DNA of 64,000 nucleotides from Jannaschia sp. GRR-S6-38. Its GTDB lineage: Bacteria; Pseudomonadota; Alphaproteobacteria; Rhodobacterales; Rhodobacteraceae. This document shows positions 49,212 through 58,630 of this stretch, one piece after another. Both the position numbers and the translations under genes were made by a program. A model generated the notes under the pieces. That model was not told where the DNA came from and did not search any database. It saw nothing but the letters and a program-made list of their open reading frames with translations. The stretch covers positions 3,059,501-3,123,500 of the forward strand of contig NZ_CP122537.1 of assembly GCF_029853695.1 (NCBI RefSeq), written 5' to 3'. Within the stretch, counting starts at the first letter, position 1, and each line of letters starts with the position of its first letter.

Positions 49212-49711
49212 GCGTGACGCTGCGCCCGCCGCGGCCGCGGGACGGGATGGAGATCGGCGCGATCCATGCCGAGGGGCTGGCGACCGGCCATGCCTCGTTT
49301 CGCGACCTGCCGCATGACTGGGACAGCTTCCAGGACGCCTTCGCGCTGGCGCTGGTCGCCGAGCGCGGCGGCGCGGTGCTGGGCTGGGCCGGGATCTCGC
49401 CCACCTCGGACCGCGCGGTCTACGCGGGGGTGGGCGAGGTCAGCACCTATGTCGCGGCCGCGGCAGGGGGGCAGGGGATCGGGCGGCACCTGCTGGAACG
49501 GCTGGTGACCCAGAGCGAGGCGGCGGGCTGGTGGACGCTGGTCGCGCAGATCTTTCCGGAGAACACCGCGAGCCTGCGCCTGCACGAGCGCTGCGGCTTC
49601 GCGCGGCTGGGACTGCGCAAGCGGCTGGGCCGCATGTCGCACGGGCCGATGGCGCGGCAATGGCGCGATGTCGTGATGCTGGAGCGGCGCAGCCGCGTGG
49701 CGGGGCGCTGA
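49208..49711 (+). CDS. GNAT N-acetyltransferase, phosphinothricin acetyltransferase-like
   Basis: This 167-residue protein is a predicted acetyl-CoA-dependent acyltransferase. It opens with [22 protein letters not shown], has the beta-bulge [14 protein letters not shown] and the acetyl-CoA-binding [14 protein letters not shown], and ends [26 protein letters not shown], the usual Pat/Bar-type pattern. The substrate is probably an amino acid or amine (for example methionine sulfone-type compounds), but this is unproven. It is coupled to the HerA-like gene by a 4-bp overlap. Confidence 0.86.
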   Translation: MSVTLRPPRPRDGMEIGAIHAEGLATGHASFRDLPHDWDSFQDAFALALVAERGGAVLGWAGISPTSDRAVYAGVGEVSTYVAAAAGGQGIGRHLLERLVTQSEAAGWWTLVAQIFPENTASLRLHERCGFARLGLRKRLGRMSHGPMARQWRDVVMLERRSRVAGR

Positions 49712-49760
49712 CGCGAGGCTTCGCTTGCCCGATCCGCGCGGCGGGGGCAGGCTTGGCGGC

Positions 49761-51326
49761 ATGAACCACGAGGTCACGAACCAGCCGCCGCCCGTGCCGG
49801 ACCTGGATCTGGCGGACGACGCCGCTTTGTGCGACGCGCTGGCGCGGGCCGGGGGCGACCCCGCCGCCCTGTCGTCGTTCGGGGATGCCGCGGGCCGGGC
49901 GGAGACGCGAGAGCTGGCGCGGCTCGCCAACGAGAACCGGCCCGTCCTGCACAGCCATGACCGCTACGGCCACCGGATCGACCGGGTCGAGTTCCACCCC
50001 GCCTATCACGAGCTGATGGGGCTGGGGCTGGAGACGGGTCGCGTCGCCGCCGCGGCCTGGACGGGCGAGGGACGGGCGGGCCATATCGCGCGGCTCTACC
50101 TGATGACCCAGGCCGAGGCGGGCGTGGTCTGTCCGATGTCGATGACCCATGCCGCCATGCCGGTGCTGGCGGCGGCGGGGCTGGAGGATTGGGCCGCGGG
50201 CGTCCGCGCCGCGCGCTACGACCCGCGCCACCTGCCCGCGCCCGAGAAGGAAGGCCTGACGCTCGGCATGGCGATGACCGAGAAGCAGGGCGGCTCGGAC
50301 GTGCGGGCTAACACGACGACGGCGCGCCCCGATGGCGATTGGTGGGTGCTGGACGGGCATAAATGGTTCTGCTCGGCCCCGATGTCGGACGGGTTCCTGA
50401 CGCTGGCCCAGGGCCCCGAGGGGTTGTCCTGTTTCCTCGTGCCGCGGGTCCTGCCGGAGGGCCGGGCGCAGGGCATGCGCATCATGCGGCTGAAGGACAA
50501 GATGGGCGACCGGGCCAACGCCTCCTCCGAGATCGAGTATCACGGCGCCCGCGCCATCGCCGTCGGCCCGCCCGGGCGCGGCATCGCGACGATCATCGCA
50601 ATGGTGGCCGAGACGCGGCTCGATTGCGTGGCGGGGTCGGCCGGGGGGATGCGCGCGGCGCTGCGCGAGGCGCTCTGGCATGTCGCGCATCGCCGGGCCT
50701 TCCAGCGCCGGCTGATCGACCAACCCGCGATGCGGGTGCTGATGGCCGATCTCTGCCTCGAGGTCGAGGCGGCGGTGGCGCTGTCGCTGCGGGGGGCGGC
50801 CCTGATGGATGCGGGGGACCCGCTGGCCCGCGTCGCGGTGCCGGCGGCGAAATACTGGGTCTGCAAGCGGCAGGTGGGCGTGGTGCACGAGGCGCTCGAG
50901 GCGCATGGCGGCGCGGGCTATGTCGAGGAGGCGCCGATGGGCCGGCTGTTCCGGGCGGCGCCGCTCAACGCGGTCTGGGAGGGTTCGGGCAACGTCATCG
51001 CGCTCGACCTTCTGCGCGCGCTGCGGGATCCGGCCGTGACCGACGCCGTGGCGGAGCGGTTCGCGGCCCTGCGCGGTCTGCATCCGGCGCTGGATGCGCA
51101 TCTCGCGGGCTTCGACCACGCGCCGGACGAGGCCGATGCCCGCGGCTTCGCCGAACGGCTGGCGCTGGGATTCCAGGCGGAGGCCCTGTCGGAGGGTGAT
51201 CCGGCCGTGTTCGAGGCGTTCTGCGTCGCCCGGCTGGGCGGGACCGGTCTGGCCTATGGCGGGGCCGAGGTGCCGCATACCGAGCGGCTGATCGAGCGGG
51301 CGATGCCGGCGGCGGCGCTGGGCTGA
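49761..51326 (+). CDS. AidB-like acyl-CoA dehydrogenase family protein
   Basis: This is a 521-residue FAD-dependent protein of the AidB branch. The opening TNQPPPVPDLDLADDAALCDAL and VEFHPAYHELMGLGLE match AidB rather than fatty-acid enzymes. FAD and substrate-domain motifs follow: MAMTEKQGGSDVRANTT, WFCSAPMSDGFLTLAQ, the AHGGAGYVEE stretch and VWEGSGNVIALDLLRAL. In E. coli AidB responds to alkylation damage and binds DNA. An in-frame start at 49725 would add 12 residues. It lies 49 bp after the GNAT gene. Confidence 0.87.
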   Translation: MNHEVTNQPPPVPDLDLADDAALCDALARAGGDPAALSSFGDAAGRAETRELARLANENRPVLHSHDRYGHRIDRVEFHPAYHELMGLGLETGRVAAAAWTGEGRAGHIARLYLMTQAEAGVVCPMSMTHAAMPVLAAAGLEDWAAGVRAARYDPRHLPAPEKEGLTLGMAMTEKQGGSDVRANTTTARPDGDWWVLDGHKWFCSAPMSDGFLTLAQGPEGLSCFLVPRVLPEGRAQGMRIMRLKDKMGDRANASSEIEYHGARAIAVGPPGRGIATIIAMVAETRLDCVAGSAGGMRAALREALWHVAHRRAFQRRLIDQPAMRVLMADLCLEVEAAVALSLRGAALMDAGDPLARVAVPAAKYWVCKRQVGVVHEALEAHGGAGYVEEAPMGRLFRAAPLNAVWEGSGNVIALDLLRALRDPAVTDAVAERFAALRGLHPALDAHLAGFDHAPDEADARGFAERLALGFQAEALSEGDPAVFEAFCVARLGGTGLAYGGAEVPHTERLIERAMPAAALG

Positions 51327-51356
51327 GGGAGGAGGTCGCCGGGGCTCAGACCCGAC

Positions 51357-52931
51357 TCATTCCCATTCGATCGTGCCCGGCGGCTTCGAGGTGATGTCGT
51401 AGGTGACGCGGTTGATGCCCGGAACTTCGTTGATGATCCGGGTCGCCGTCTCGCCGAGGAATTCGTGAGTGAATGGATAGTAGTCGGCCGTCATGCCGTC
51501 GACGCTGGTCACCGCGCGCAGCGCGCAGGCGAAGTCGTAGGTGCGGCCGTCGCCCATGACGCCCACGGTGCGGACGGGCAGGATGGCGACGAAGGCCTGC
51601 CAGATCTCGTCATAGAGGCCGTGCCGGCGGATCTGGTCGATATAGACGGCATCGGCGCGGCGCAGGATGTCGAGCTTCTCGCGCGTGATCTCGCCTGGGC
51701 AGCGGATGGCGAGGCCGGGGCCAGGGAAGGGGTGGCGGCCGATGAAGCTGGGCGGCAGGCCCAGCTCGCGGCCCAGCGCGCGCACCTCGTCCTTGAAGAG
51801 CTCGCGCAGCGGCTCGACGAGCTTCAGGCCCATCTTCTCGGGCAGGCCGCCCACGTTGTGATGCGACTTGATGGTGACCGAGGGCCCGCCGCTGAAGGAC
51901 ACCGACTCGATCACGTCCGGATAGAGCGTGCCCTGCGCGAGGAACTTCGCGCCGCCGACCTCGCCCGCGTGTTTCTGGAACACGTCGATGAAAAGCTTGC
52001 CGATGATCTTGCGCTTCGTCTCGGGGTCGGACTGGCCCTCCAGCTCGCCCAGGAACAGCTCGCGCTCGTCGGCATGGATCAGCGGCATGTTGTAATGGTC
52101 GCGGAACATGGTCACGACCTCGTCGGCCTCGCCCTGCCGCAGGAGGCCGTGATCGACGAAGACGCAAGTGAGCTGGTCGCCGATCGCCTCGTGGATCAGG
52201 ACCGCGGCGACCGAGCTGTCGACGCCGCCCGACAACCCGCAGATCACCTTGGCGTCGCCCACCTGGTCGCGGATCGCCTGCACGGCCTGTTCGCGGTAGC
52301 CCGCCATCGTCCAGTCGCCGTCGAACCCGGCGATGCGGATGAAGTTCTCGTAAAGCCGCGCGCCCTTTGGGGTGTGATGCACCTCCGGGTGGAATTGCAC
52401 GGCGTAGAAATGGCGCGCCGTGTCGGCGGTGATGGCGAAGGGCGCGCCGGGCGAGGTGCCGAACACCTCGAAGCCGGGGGCGAGTTCGGCGACGTGGTCG
52501 CCATGGCTCATCCAGACCTGTTCGCGGCCCGTGGCTTCCAGCCCGTCGAACCAGCCCTCCAGCAGGTCGAGCTTGCCCTCGGGCGACACCCAGGCGCGCC
52601 CGAACTCCGCGGTACCCTCGCCGCGCGTGACGCGACCGCCCAGCATCTGCTGCATGACCTGCTGGCCGTAGCAGATCCCGAGGATCGGGACGCCCAGCTC
52701 GAAGATCTCGGCCGGCGGGCGGGGTGAGCCCGCCTCGGGCACGGAGGCCGGGCCGCCCGAGAGGATGACGGCGCGGGGGGCGAATTCGCGCAGGCTCTCC
52801 GGCGTCACGCGCTGGAAAGGCCAGATCTCGCAATAGACGTTCAGCTCGCGCAGGCGGCGGGCGATGAGCTGCGTCACCTGGCTGCCGAAATCGACGATCA
52901 GGAGGCGCTGGTGTTCGGTGGCGGCTTGCAT
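51357..52931 (-). CDS. guaA: GMP synthase (glutamine-hydrolysing)
   Basis: GuaA amidates XMP to GMP, the last step of guanine nucleotide synthesis. The 524-residue protein has a class I glutamine amidotransferase domain ([16 protein letters not shown], nucleophile Cys in [15 protein letters not shown], His in QFHPEVHHT). The ATP-pyrophosphatase P-loop is [17 protein letters not shown]. The C-terminal dimerisation domain ends [17 protein letters not shown] chose ATG 52931 (family start at [10 protein letters not shown]); an upstream ATG at 52955 is eight codons away. Confidence 0.95.
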   Translation of the reverse strand: MQAATEHQRLLIVDFGSQVTQLIARRLRELNVYCEIWPFQRVTPESLREFAPRAVILSGGPASVPEAGSPRPPAEIFELGVPILGICYGQQVMQQMLGGRVTRGEGTAEFGRAWVSPEGKLDLLEGWFDGLEATGREQVWMSHGDHVAELAPGFEVFGTSPGAPFAITADTARHFYAVQFHPEVHHTPKGARLYENFIRIAGFDGDWTMAGYREQAVQAIRDQVGDAKVICGLSGGVDSSVAAVLIHEAIGDQLTCVFVDHGLLRQGEADEVVTMFRDHYNMPLIHADERELFLGELEGQSDPETKRKIIGKLFIDVFQKHAGEVGGAKFLAQGTLYPDVIESVSFSGGPSVTIKSHHNVGGLPEKMGLKLVEPLRELFKDEVRALGRELGLPPSFIGRHPFPGPGLAIRCPGEITREKLDILRRADAVYIDQIRRHGLYDEIWQAFVAILPVRTVGVMGDGRTYDFACALRAVTSVDGMTADYYPFTHEFLGETATRIINEVPGINRVTYDITSKPPGTIEWE

Positions 52932-52977
52932 GGTGCTTGGTAGGAGGGGCGGCATCCGGGCGCAAGATGCCGCGGTT

Positions 52978-53916
52978 TCAGCGCGCCGCTTCGAGCTTTT
53001 CGAGGAAGGTTTCGGCGATCACGTCATAGGCGCCGAACTGGTCGAGCAGGGCTTGTCCGCCGAGGTCGGCGCGCAGCTCGTCGCAGATCGGGGCCGAGAG
53101 CGCGGCGAGGTTGCCGACATTGGCCTCCAGGCAGAAGAGCTGGCCGGTATCTGAGGCGCGGATGATGTCGGTCGCGATCACGGGGATGTCGGGGAAGGCC
53201 TTCGCAGCGCGCTCGCCCAGTTCCACCACCTCCGCCTCGGCCTCGAGGGTGCGGGACCGCGTGGCGGCAGCGTTCGAGGTGGAGACGCCGCCGACGATCC
53301 CGCGCATCGACTCCGGGTCGAAGGGCTTGGGCGCGGTCGTGCGGAAGGACACCACCGCGCGGCCGAACACGCAGGAGACGCGGACATGGGTCGGGCGCTT
53401 GCCGGTCGGGACGTAGCGCTGGACGATCGGCCGGTGCCCTGCGGCGATCTCCTCGGCATAGGTCTTGAGGAGCTTGGCGCGCTGGCCTGCGAAATCGGCG
53501 GTCTTCAGGCTGACGATGCCCTTGGCGCGCGAGGTGCCGGGCGCCATGGTCTTCACGGTGAGGTAGGGGCCGAACTGCGCGGGATCGGGCGTGAAGCTTT
53601 CGGTCAGCGGCGCGGAGACCGGCACCGGCAGGCCAGACGCGGCCAGATGCTTGAGGAGCGCGAGTTTCGTGGGGTTCGCGGCGACGTATTTCGGCCCCGG
53701 AACCCGCTTCAGCAGCCGTTTCGCGCCGGTCACGTTCAGCGTGACCGTCACGACCGGCGCGCGGAAGGGTCCCTCGAGCCAGGCAGGCGGGAAGGCCACG
53801 TCGAAGGGCTGGAACGAGACGAGCGGCGCGCGCCGGGCGATGCGGGCGCCGATCTCGTCGAGGTCGGTCCGGGTCACGCGCTTGGCGCTGTAGGGCAGGA
53901 TGATCGTACCGGTCAT
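52978..53916 (-). CDS. ATP-grasp family protein (RimK-like), substrate unknown
   Basis: This 312-residue protein resembles the ATP-grasp fold of RimK and D-Ala-D-Ala-ligase-like carboxylate-amine ligases. Putative landmarks are [24 protein letters not shown] (phosphate-binding/lid start), [38 protein letters not shown], and the metal-binding end [22 protein letters not shown], where Asp, Glu and Asn would bind magnesium. The match is by fold pattern, and a specific reaction cannot be given. I chose ATG 53916 rather than the TTG at 53943. It is divergent from the MttB-family gene with a 139-bp spacer. Confidence 0.7.
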   Translation of the reverse strand: MTGTIILPYSAKRVTRTDLDEIGARIARRAPLVSFQPFDVAFPPAWLEGPFRAPVVTVTLNVTGAKRLLKRVPGPKYVAANPTKLALLKHLAASGLPVPVSAPLTESFTPDPAQFGPYLTVKTMAPGTSRAKGIVSLKTADFAGQRAKLLKTYAEEIAAGHRPIVQRYVPTGKRPTHVRVSCVFGRAVVSFRTTAPKPFDPESMRGIVGGVSTSNAAATRSRTLEAEAEVVELGERAAKAFPDIPVIATDIIRASDTGQLFCLEANVGNLAALSAPICDELRADLGGQALLDQFGAYDVIAETFLEKLEAAR

Positions 53917-54055
53917 ACGGCGCAGCTTTTGCAGCTTGCCCAATCGGGGTCAACGCCGCGCCGCCGTGTCGCCTTTCGCCCGCGCAGGGCGCAAATCGGC
54001 GGCGCGGGCCCGGGCACGCGGGCTATCCGCAGGTCAGGGACGACGGAGGATGGGA

Positions 54056-55585
54056 ATGGTCGAGGGCACGCGCAGGAAACGCGGTGGCGGCGGCGCCGCG
54101 CGCCGGGCCGAGCGGACGAGCGGCAAGATCGTCACCGCCGGGACCATCACGCGGCAAATCCCCGATTACGAGCTCCTCTCGGCGGAGGCGCTGGAGATCA
54201 TCGAGCGGAATGCCGAGACGGTGCTGGAGGAGGTCGGCGTCGCCTTCGTCGAGAACCCCGCGGCGCTGCAACGCTGGCGCGAGGCGGGCGCGGATGTGCG
54301 CGGCGAGATCGTCCACATCCCCCGCGGGCTCGCGCGCAAGCTCTGTGCGACGGCGCCTGCGAACTTCACCCAGATCGCCCGCAATTCCGAGCGCAACGTC
54401 GAGATCGGGGGCCGCAACCTCGTGCTGGCGCCGATCTACGGCCCGCCCTTCGTGCGCGACGCCGGCGGGCGCCGCTACGCCACGATGGAAGACTTCGAGA
54501 TCTTCGTGAAGCTGGGCCACATGTCGCCCTGGCTGCACCATTCCGGCGGCACCGTCTGCGAGCCCACGGATATCCCCGTCGCGACGCGCCACCTGGACAT
54601 GCTGACCGCGCATATGACGCTGACCGACAAGCCCTTCATGGGCTCGGTGACGGAGCCCAGCCGCGCGCGCGATTCCGTCGAGATGACGGATATCCTGTTC
54701 GGCGGGCTTCGGGATCGCACGGCGCTGATCAGCCTGATCAACATCAACTCGCCGCTGACCTTCGACTCGATCATGATGGGCGCGCTCGAGGAATACGCGA
54801 CCGCCAACCAGGCCTGCATCATCTCGCCCTTCATCGTGGGCGGGGCGATGGCGCCGGTCTCGGTCACGGGGACGCTGACGCAGGTGCTGGCCGAGGTGAT
54901 GGCGGGCGTGGCCTACAGCCAGTTGGTCCGGCCCGGCGCGCCGGTGATCTTCGGCGCCTTCGTCACCTCGATCGACATGAATTCGGGCGCGCCCACCTTC
55001 GGCACGCCCGAGGCGGCGCAGATCACCTACGGCGCGGGACAGCTGGCGCGGCGAATGGGGCTGCCCTACCGGTCGGGTGGATCCTTCTGCGGCTCGAAGC
55101 TGCCCGACGCGCAGGCGGCCTACGAAACGGCGAATTCGCTGAACGCGGGTCTTCTGGCGGGCGTGAACTTCATGCTGCATGCCTGCGGCTGGCTGGAGGG
55201 CGGTCTGGTGGCGGATTTCGAGAAATTCGTCATGGATGCCGACCAGCTCGGGATCCTGCACAAGATGGCCGCGGGCGTGGATCACGGCACCGAGGCGCAG
55301 GCTTTGGACGCGATCCGCGAGGTGGGCCCGGGCGGGCATTACCTGGGCTGTGAGCACACGCAGGCGCATTTCAAAGCCGCCTTCTGGCGGTCCGGCCTTT
55401 TCGACTACAAGCCCTTCGAGACCTGGCTGGAGGAGGGCGCGCGCGACACCCGCGCGCTGGCGCAGGCGAAGATGGCGAAGATGCTGGCCGATTACGAGGC
55501 GCCGCCGCTGGACCCGGCGATCCGCGAGGCGCTGGCCGATTACGTGGCGCGCCGCAAGGCGGGGCTCGACGGCGTCGCGGCCTGA
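54056..55585 (+). CDS. Trimethylamine methyltransferase (MttB) family protein, non-pyrrolysine type
   Basis: This 509-residue corrinoid-dependent methyltransferase homologue is expected to move a methyl group from a quaternary amine to a corrinoid protein. Landmarks are LSAEALEIIERNAETVLEEVG, the MTAHMTL and GSVTEPSRA stretches, FDSIMMGALEEYATANQAC and FVTSIDMNSGAPTFGTPEAAQI. There is no in-frame TAG that could code pyrrolysine, so it belongs to the non-Pyl branch that includes glycine betaine methyltransferase (MtgB). Residues 1-30 form an Arg/Gly-rich extension (VEGTRRKRGGGGAARRAER). GGAGG lies six bases before ATG 54056. No corrinoid partner is adjacent. Confidence 0.87.
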   Translation: MVEGTRRKRGGGGAARRAERTSGKIVTAGTITRQIPDYELLSAEALEIIERNAETVLEEVGVAFVENPAALQRWREAGADVRGEIVHIPRGLARKLCATAPANFTQIARNSERNVEIGGRNLVLAPIYGPPFVRDAGGRRYATMEDFEIFVKLGHMSPWLHHSGGTVCEPTDIPVATRHLDMLTAHMTLTDKPFMGSVTEPSRARDSVEMTDILFGGLRDRTALISLININSPLTFDSIMMGALEEYATANQACIISPFIVGGAMAPVSVTGTLTQVLAEVMAGVAYSQLVRPGAPVIFGAFVTSIDMNSGAPTFGTPEAAQITYGAGQLARRMGLPYRSGGSFCGSKLPDAQAAYETANSLNAGLLAGVNFMLHACGWLEGGLVADFEKFVMDADQLGILHKMAAGVDHGTEAQALDAIREVGPGGHYLGCEHTQAHFKAAFWRSGLFDYKPFETWLEEGARDTRALAQAKMAKMLADYEAPPLDPAIREALADYVARRKAGLDGVAA

Positions 55586-55869
55586 GGCTTCTCCGCCTTG
55601 AGGCTGCGCGCCTCGGCCATCAGCGCGATCATGATATCCACATGCCGGGCGGCCGAGTAGTTCTTGTCGCAGGTGACGCGCCGCTTCTCCAGCGCGGCCT
55701 CGAGCGGCAGCAGCTTGGCGAGCGCGGCGCGCGCATCGACCGGGATGGCGATCCGCAGCATCCGGCGCAGGTCGCGCCGGCGCTGATAGGCGGATTGGCC
55801 GCGGACCGCAGCCTCGATGAGCAGGCGAGGACGCCGCAAGCGGTTCACGTCGCTGATGAGATCGCACAT
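55540..55869 (-). CDS. DUF6477 family protein
   Basis: This is a 109-residue protein of the small DUF6477 family. It has RLRRPRLLIEAAVRGQSAYQRRRDLRR and a late NYSAARHVDIMIALMAEARSL. The family is found in Rhodobacteraceae and has no known role. It overlaps the 3' end of the MttB-family gene by 46 bp on the opposite strand and is divergent from the DUF6456 gene. Confidence 0.78.
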   Translation of the reverse strand: MCDLISDVNRLRRPRLLIEAAVRGQSAYQRRRDLRRMLRIAIPVDARAALAKLLPLEAALEKRRVTCDKNYSAARHVDIMIALMAEARSLKAEKPQAATPSSPALRRAT

Positions 55870-56009
55870 GGGGCTGGCCTCCGCCGATGAAAATCACGGG
55901 GTCCAGTCTGCGCCGCGGAGGCGGCCTGTTGCGCCTTGTCGCGGAGCGGCGAACGCTGCCGGCGAGGCGTTTACATCTTGGAAACAATTCTGTCTGGCGG
56001 ACATTACAA

Positions 56010-56024
56010 TTAACGGCTTGGTAA
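56010..56024 (+). promoter_or_regulatory. CtrA-like site upstream of the DUF6456 gene
   Basis: TTAA-CGGCTTG-GTAA (56010-56024) fits the alphaproteobacterial CtrA consensus TTAA-N7-TTAA with one mismatch. It lies 53 bp before the DUF6456 start, in the spacer shared with the divergent DUF6477 gene. A near copy occurs at 60084-60098 before the ComEC-like gene. Confidence 0.4.
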
Positions 56025-56076
56025 CCAATCGCCGCGAGTCCTGACCGGGTTTTCCACAGCCCGTATCGAGGCCTTT

Positions 56077-57180
56077 ATGGTGTCCCCGCCCGCCCCTTCC
56101 GCGCAGAGCGATCGGTTGCCCGAATGGGTGCCCGACGCGGCCCGCGTCTACCTGCAGCACACCTATGCCGGGCGGCCGCTGCGCCATGTCGCAAGCGAGG
56201 TCGGCTGCGCCGCCTCGACCGTTCTGCGCCAGGTGCGCCAGATCGAGCGGCGGCGCGATGATCCGCTGGTCGACGACGCGCTCGACCTGCTGGCCCGGGC
56301 CGCTGGAGGCGCCGCCGCACACACCCATCCCCGAAAGGACGACAGCCAGATGTCAGCCATCCCCGACCGCGCTTCCCTGATCGACGACGACACGCTGACA
56401 CGCGAGGCGCGCCGCGTGCTGCGCCGCCTCTGCGAGTCGGGCGCGTTTCTCGCGGTCGGCCAGGAGATGCCGCAGGCGGTGGTTCTTCGGGACACGGACG
56501 GAACGCCGACGCGGATCGCGACCCTGCCCAAGGCGGTGGCGCAGGCCTTCGTGCTGAAGGACTGGGTGTCCTGCTTCAAGGTCGGCCGCGTCACGCGCTA
56601 CCGCATCACCGAGGCCGGGCGCGCGGCGCTGCGCCGGCTGCTCGACGCCGATCTCGCCCGCAAGGTCGAGGCGCGCGGCATGTCCGAAAGTCCCAGCCCC
56701 TTCCTGACCCAGCATATGGAGATGGGCGAGCGGGTCCTGCCCGAAGGCGAGGGCGAGTCCCTGCGCGTGAACCTGGCCGAGTCGCCGCTGGGCGCGCTGG
56801 CGCGCAAGCGCGACCGGGACGGCAAGCCGTTCCTGTCGATGGATCTCGTCGTGGCGGGCGAACGGCTGCGGGAGGATTTCGAGCGGGCGCAGATGGGCCC
56901 CCGGGTCGGCCAGAACTGGGAGCGGTTCCTGACGGCGGGCGGGCGCGGCGAGATGGCGGCGGGTGATCCTCTGGCCGGGCCCGAGGATGCCCGCGCCCGC
57001 GTCTCCGAGGCGTTGCGCGCTCTCGGGCCGGGGCTTGCCGATGTGGTGCTGCGGGTGTGCTGTTTCCTCGAAGGCCTGGAGGCCGCGGAGAAGCGCATGG
57101 GCTGGGCCGCCCGGTCGGGCAAGATCGTGCTGCGGATCGCGCTGCAGCGTCTCCGGATGCATTACGACGGTCTGCGCTGA
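56077..57180 (+). CDS. DUF6456 domain protein (helix-turn-helix like)
   Basis: This 367-residue protein has an N-terminal helix-turn-helix-like region (LRHVASEVGCAASTVLRQVRQIERRRDDP, about residues 35-65). A winged-helix-like middle segment follows (DDDTLTREARRVLRRLCESG and VTRYRITEAGRAALRRLL), then the C-terminal conserved block NLAESPLGALARKRDRDGKPFL and LVVAGERLREDFERAQMGPRVGQNW. The layout suggests a DNA-binding regulator. It is an alphaproteobacterial conserved gene without an assigned role. GAGG lies about six bases before the ATG. Confidence 0.8.
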   Translation: MVSPPAPSAQSDRLPEWVPDAARVYLQHTYAGRPLRHVASEVGCAASTVLRQVRQIERRRDDPLVDDALDLLARAAGGAAAHTHPRKDDSQMSAIPDRASLIDDDTLTREARRVLRRLCESGAFLAVGQEMPQAVVLRDTDGTPTRIATLPKAVAQAFVLKDWVSCFKVGRVTRYRITEAGRAALRRLLDADLARKVEARGMSESPSPFLTQHMEMGERVLPEGEGESLRVNLAESPLGALARKRDRDGKPFLSMDLVVAGERLREDFERAQMGPRVGQNWERFLTAGGRGEMAAGDPLAGPEDARARVSEALRALGPGLADVVLRVCCFLEGLEAAEKRMGWAARSGKIVLRIALQRLRMHYDGLR

Positions 57181-57200
57181 CCCGGGCCCGGGCGCGCAGC

Positions 57201-57233
57201 AAAAGGGCCCGGATCGCGGGACTCGGGCCTTTC
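57201..57233. terminator. Bidirectional hairpin terminator
   Basis: Inverted repeat AAAGGGCCCG/CGGGCCTTT with one bulged G lies between the convergent ends of the DUF6456 gene and gltA. On the minus strand the stem is followed by TTTTGC. Confidence 0.65.
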
Positions 57234-57253
57234 GCTGTCTCGAGTGCGCCCGT

Positions 57254-58549
57254 TCAGCGCTTGGCAACGGGGACGTAATCGCGCTGCGTCGGCCCGGTAT
57301 AGAGCTGGCGCGGGCGGCCGATCTTCAGCGCCGGGTCCGACAGCTGCTCCTTCCACTGCGAGATCCAGCCGACGGTGCGCGACAGCGCGAAGATCGGCGT
57401 GAACATCGAGGTCGGGAAGCCCATCGCCTCGAGGATGATGCCCGAGTAGAAATCGACGTTCGGGAACAGCTTCTTCTCGGCGAAATACGGATCGTCGAGC
57501 GCCTGCTTCTCCAGCTCCTTGGCGACCTGGAGCGTGGGGTTGTTCTCGATCCCCAGAAGCTCCAGCACCTCGTCGGCGGATTGCTTCATCACCTTCGCGC
57601 GCGGGTCGAAGTTCTTGTAGACCCGGTGCCCGAAGCCCATCAGGCGGAACGGATCGTTCTTGTCCTTGGCGCGGGCGATGAATTCGGGGATGCGGTCGAC
57701 CGTCCCGATCTCGCGCAGCATCTCGAGGCAGGCCTGGTTGGCGCCGCCGTGCGCCGGGCCCCAGAGACAGGCGATGCCGGCGGCGATGCAGGCGAAGGGG
57801 TTCGCGCCCGAAGAGGACGCCAGCCGCACCGTTGAGGTCGAGGCGTTCTGCTCGTGATCGGCATGCAGCGTGAAGATCCGGTCCATCGCGCGAGCGAGGA
57901 TCGGGTCCGGATTGTACTGCTCGGCGGGGACCGAGAAGCACATGTTGAGGAAATTGGCCGCGTAATCGAGATCGTTGCGCGGATACACGAAGGGCTGGCC
58001 GATCGAGTACTTGTAGGCCATCGCCGCGATGGTGGGCATCTTGGCGATCAGGCGGAAGGACGCGACCTCGCGCTGCCAGGGATCGTTGATGTCCGTGCTG
58101 TCGTGGTAGAAGGCCGACATCGCGCCGACCACGCCCACCATCGTCGCCATCGGATGCGCATCGCGACGGAAGCCGCGGAAGAAATTGTGCATCTGCTCGT
58201 GGATCATCGTGTGGCGCGTGACCGTCGTCTCGAAGGTCTCGAGCTGCTCGGCCGAGGGCAGCTCGCCGTAGAGCAGAAGGTAGCAGACTTCGAGGTAATG
58301 GGACTCGGCGGCGAGCTGGTCGATCGGATAGCCGCGGTGCAGCAAGACGCCCTCGGCGCCGTCGATGAAGGTGATCGCGCTTTCGCATGCGGCGGTCGAG
58401 GTGAAGCCGGGATCGTAGGTGAACACCCCCGCGGAGCCATAGAGCTTCTGGATGTCGATCACGTCGGGCCCTTCGGAGGGCGAATGGATCGGCAGGTCGT
58501 AGCTTTCGCCGTCAAGCGTCAGGGTCGCGGTCTTGGGGGTGTCGGCCAT
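57254..58549 (-). CDS. gltA: Citrate synthase
   Basis: Citrate synthase condenses acetyl-CoA and oxaloacetate, entering the TCA cycle. The 431-residue protein is a type II (hexameric, gammaproteobacterial-like) enzyme. It has [22 protein letters not shown] at the start, the active-site [15 protein letters not shown] (His) and [19 protein letters not shown] (His and Arg), and the catalytic Asp in [20 protein letters not shown] lies six bases before the ATG. It is followed by a shared terminator. Confidence 0.95.
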   Translation of the reverse strand: MADTPKTATLTLDGESYDLPIHSPSEGPDVIDIQKLYGSAGVFTYDPGFTSTAACESAITFIDGAEGVLLHRGYPIDQLAAESHYLEVCYLLLYGELPSAEQLETFETTVTRHTMIHEQMHNFFRGFRRDAHPMATMVGVVGAMSAFYHDSTDINDPWQREVASFRLIAKMPTIAAMAYKYSIGQPFVYPRNDLDYAANFLNMCFSVPAEQYNPDPILARAMDRIFTLHADHEQNASTSTVRLASSSGANPFACIAAGIACLWGPAHGGANQACLEMLREIGTVDRIPEFIARAKDKNDPFRLMGFGHRVYKNFDPRAKVMKQSADEVLELLGIENNPTLQVAKELEKQALDDPYFAEKKLFPNVDFYSGIILEAMGFPTSMFTPIFALSRTVGWISQWKEQLSDPALKIGRPRQLYTGPTQRDYVPVAKR

Positions 58550-58630
58550 GTCAGTCCTTCCGGTCGGGTGGAAGCGGGTATCCGCAACCTGTTGATCTGG
58601 CGGTGGAACCCCGCCTTTCCAGTCTCTTCG

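Noticed and set aside
54056..55585. Pyrrolysine-containing MttB
   Set aside because: The reading frame is continuous with no in-frame TAG, and no pyl genes are in the window.
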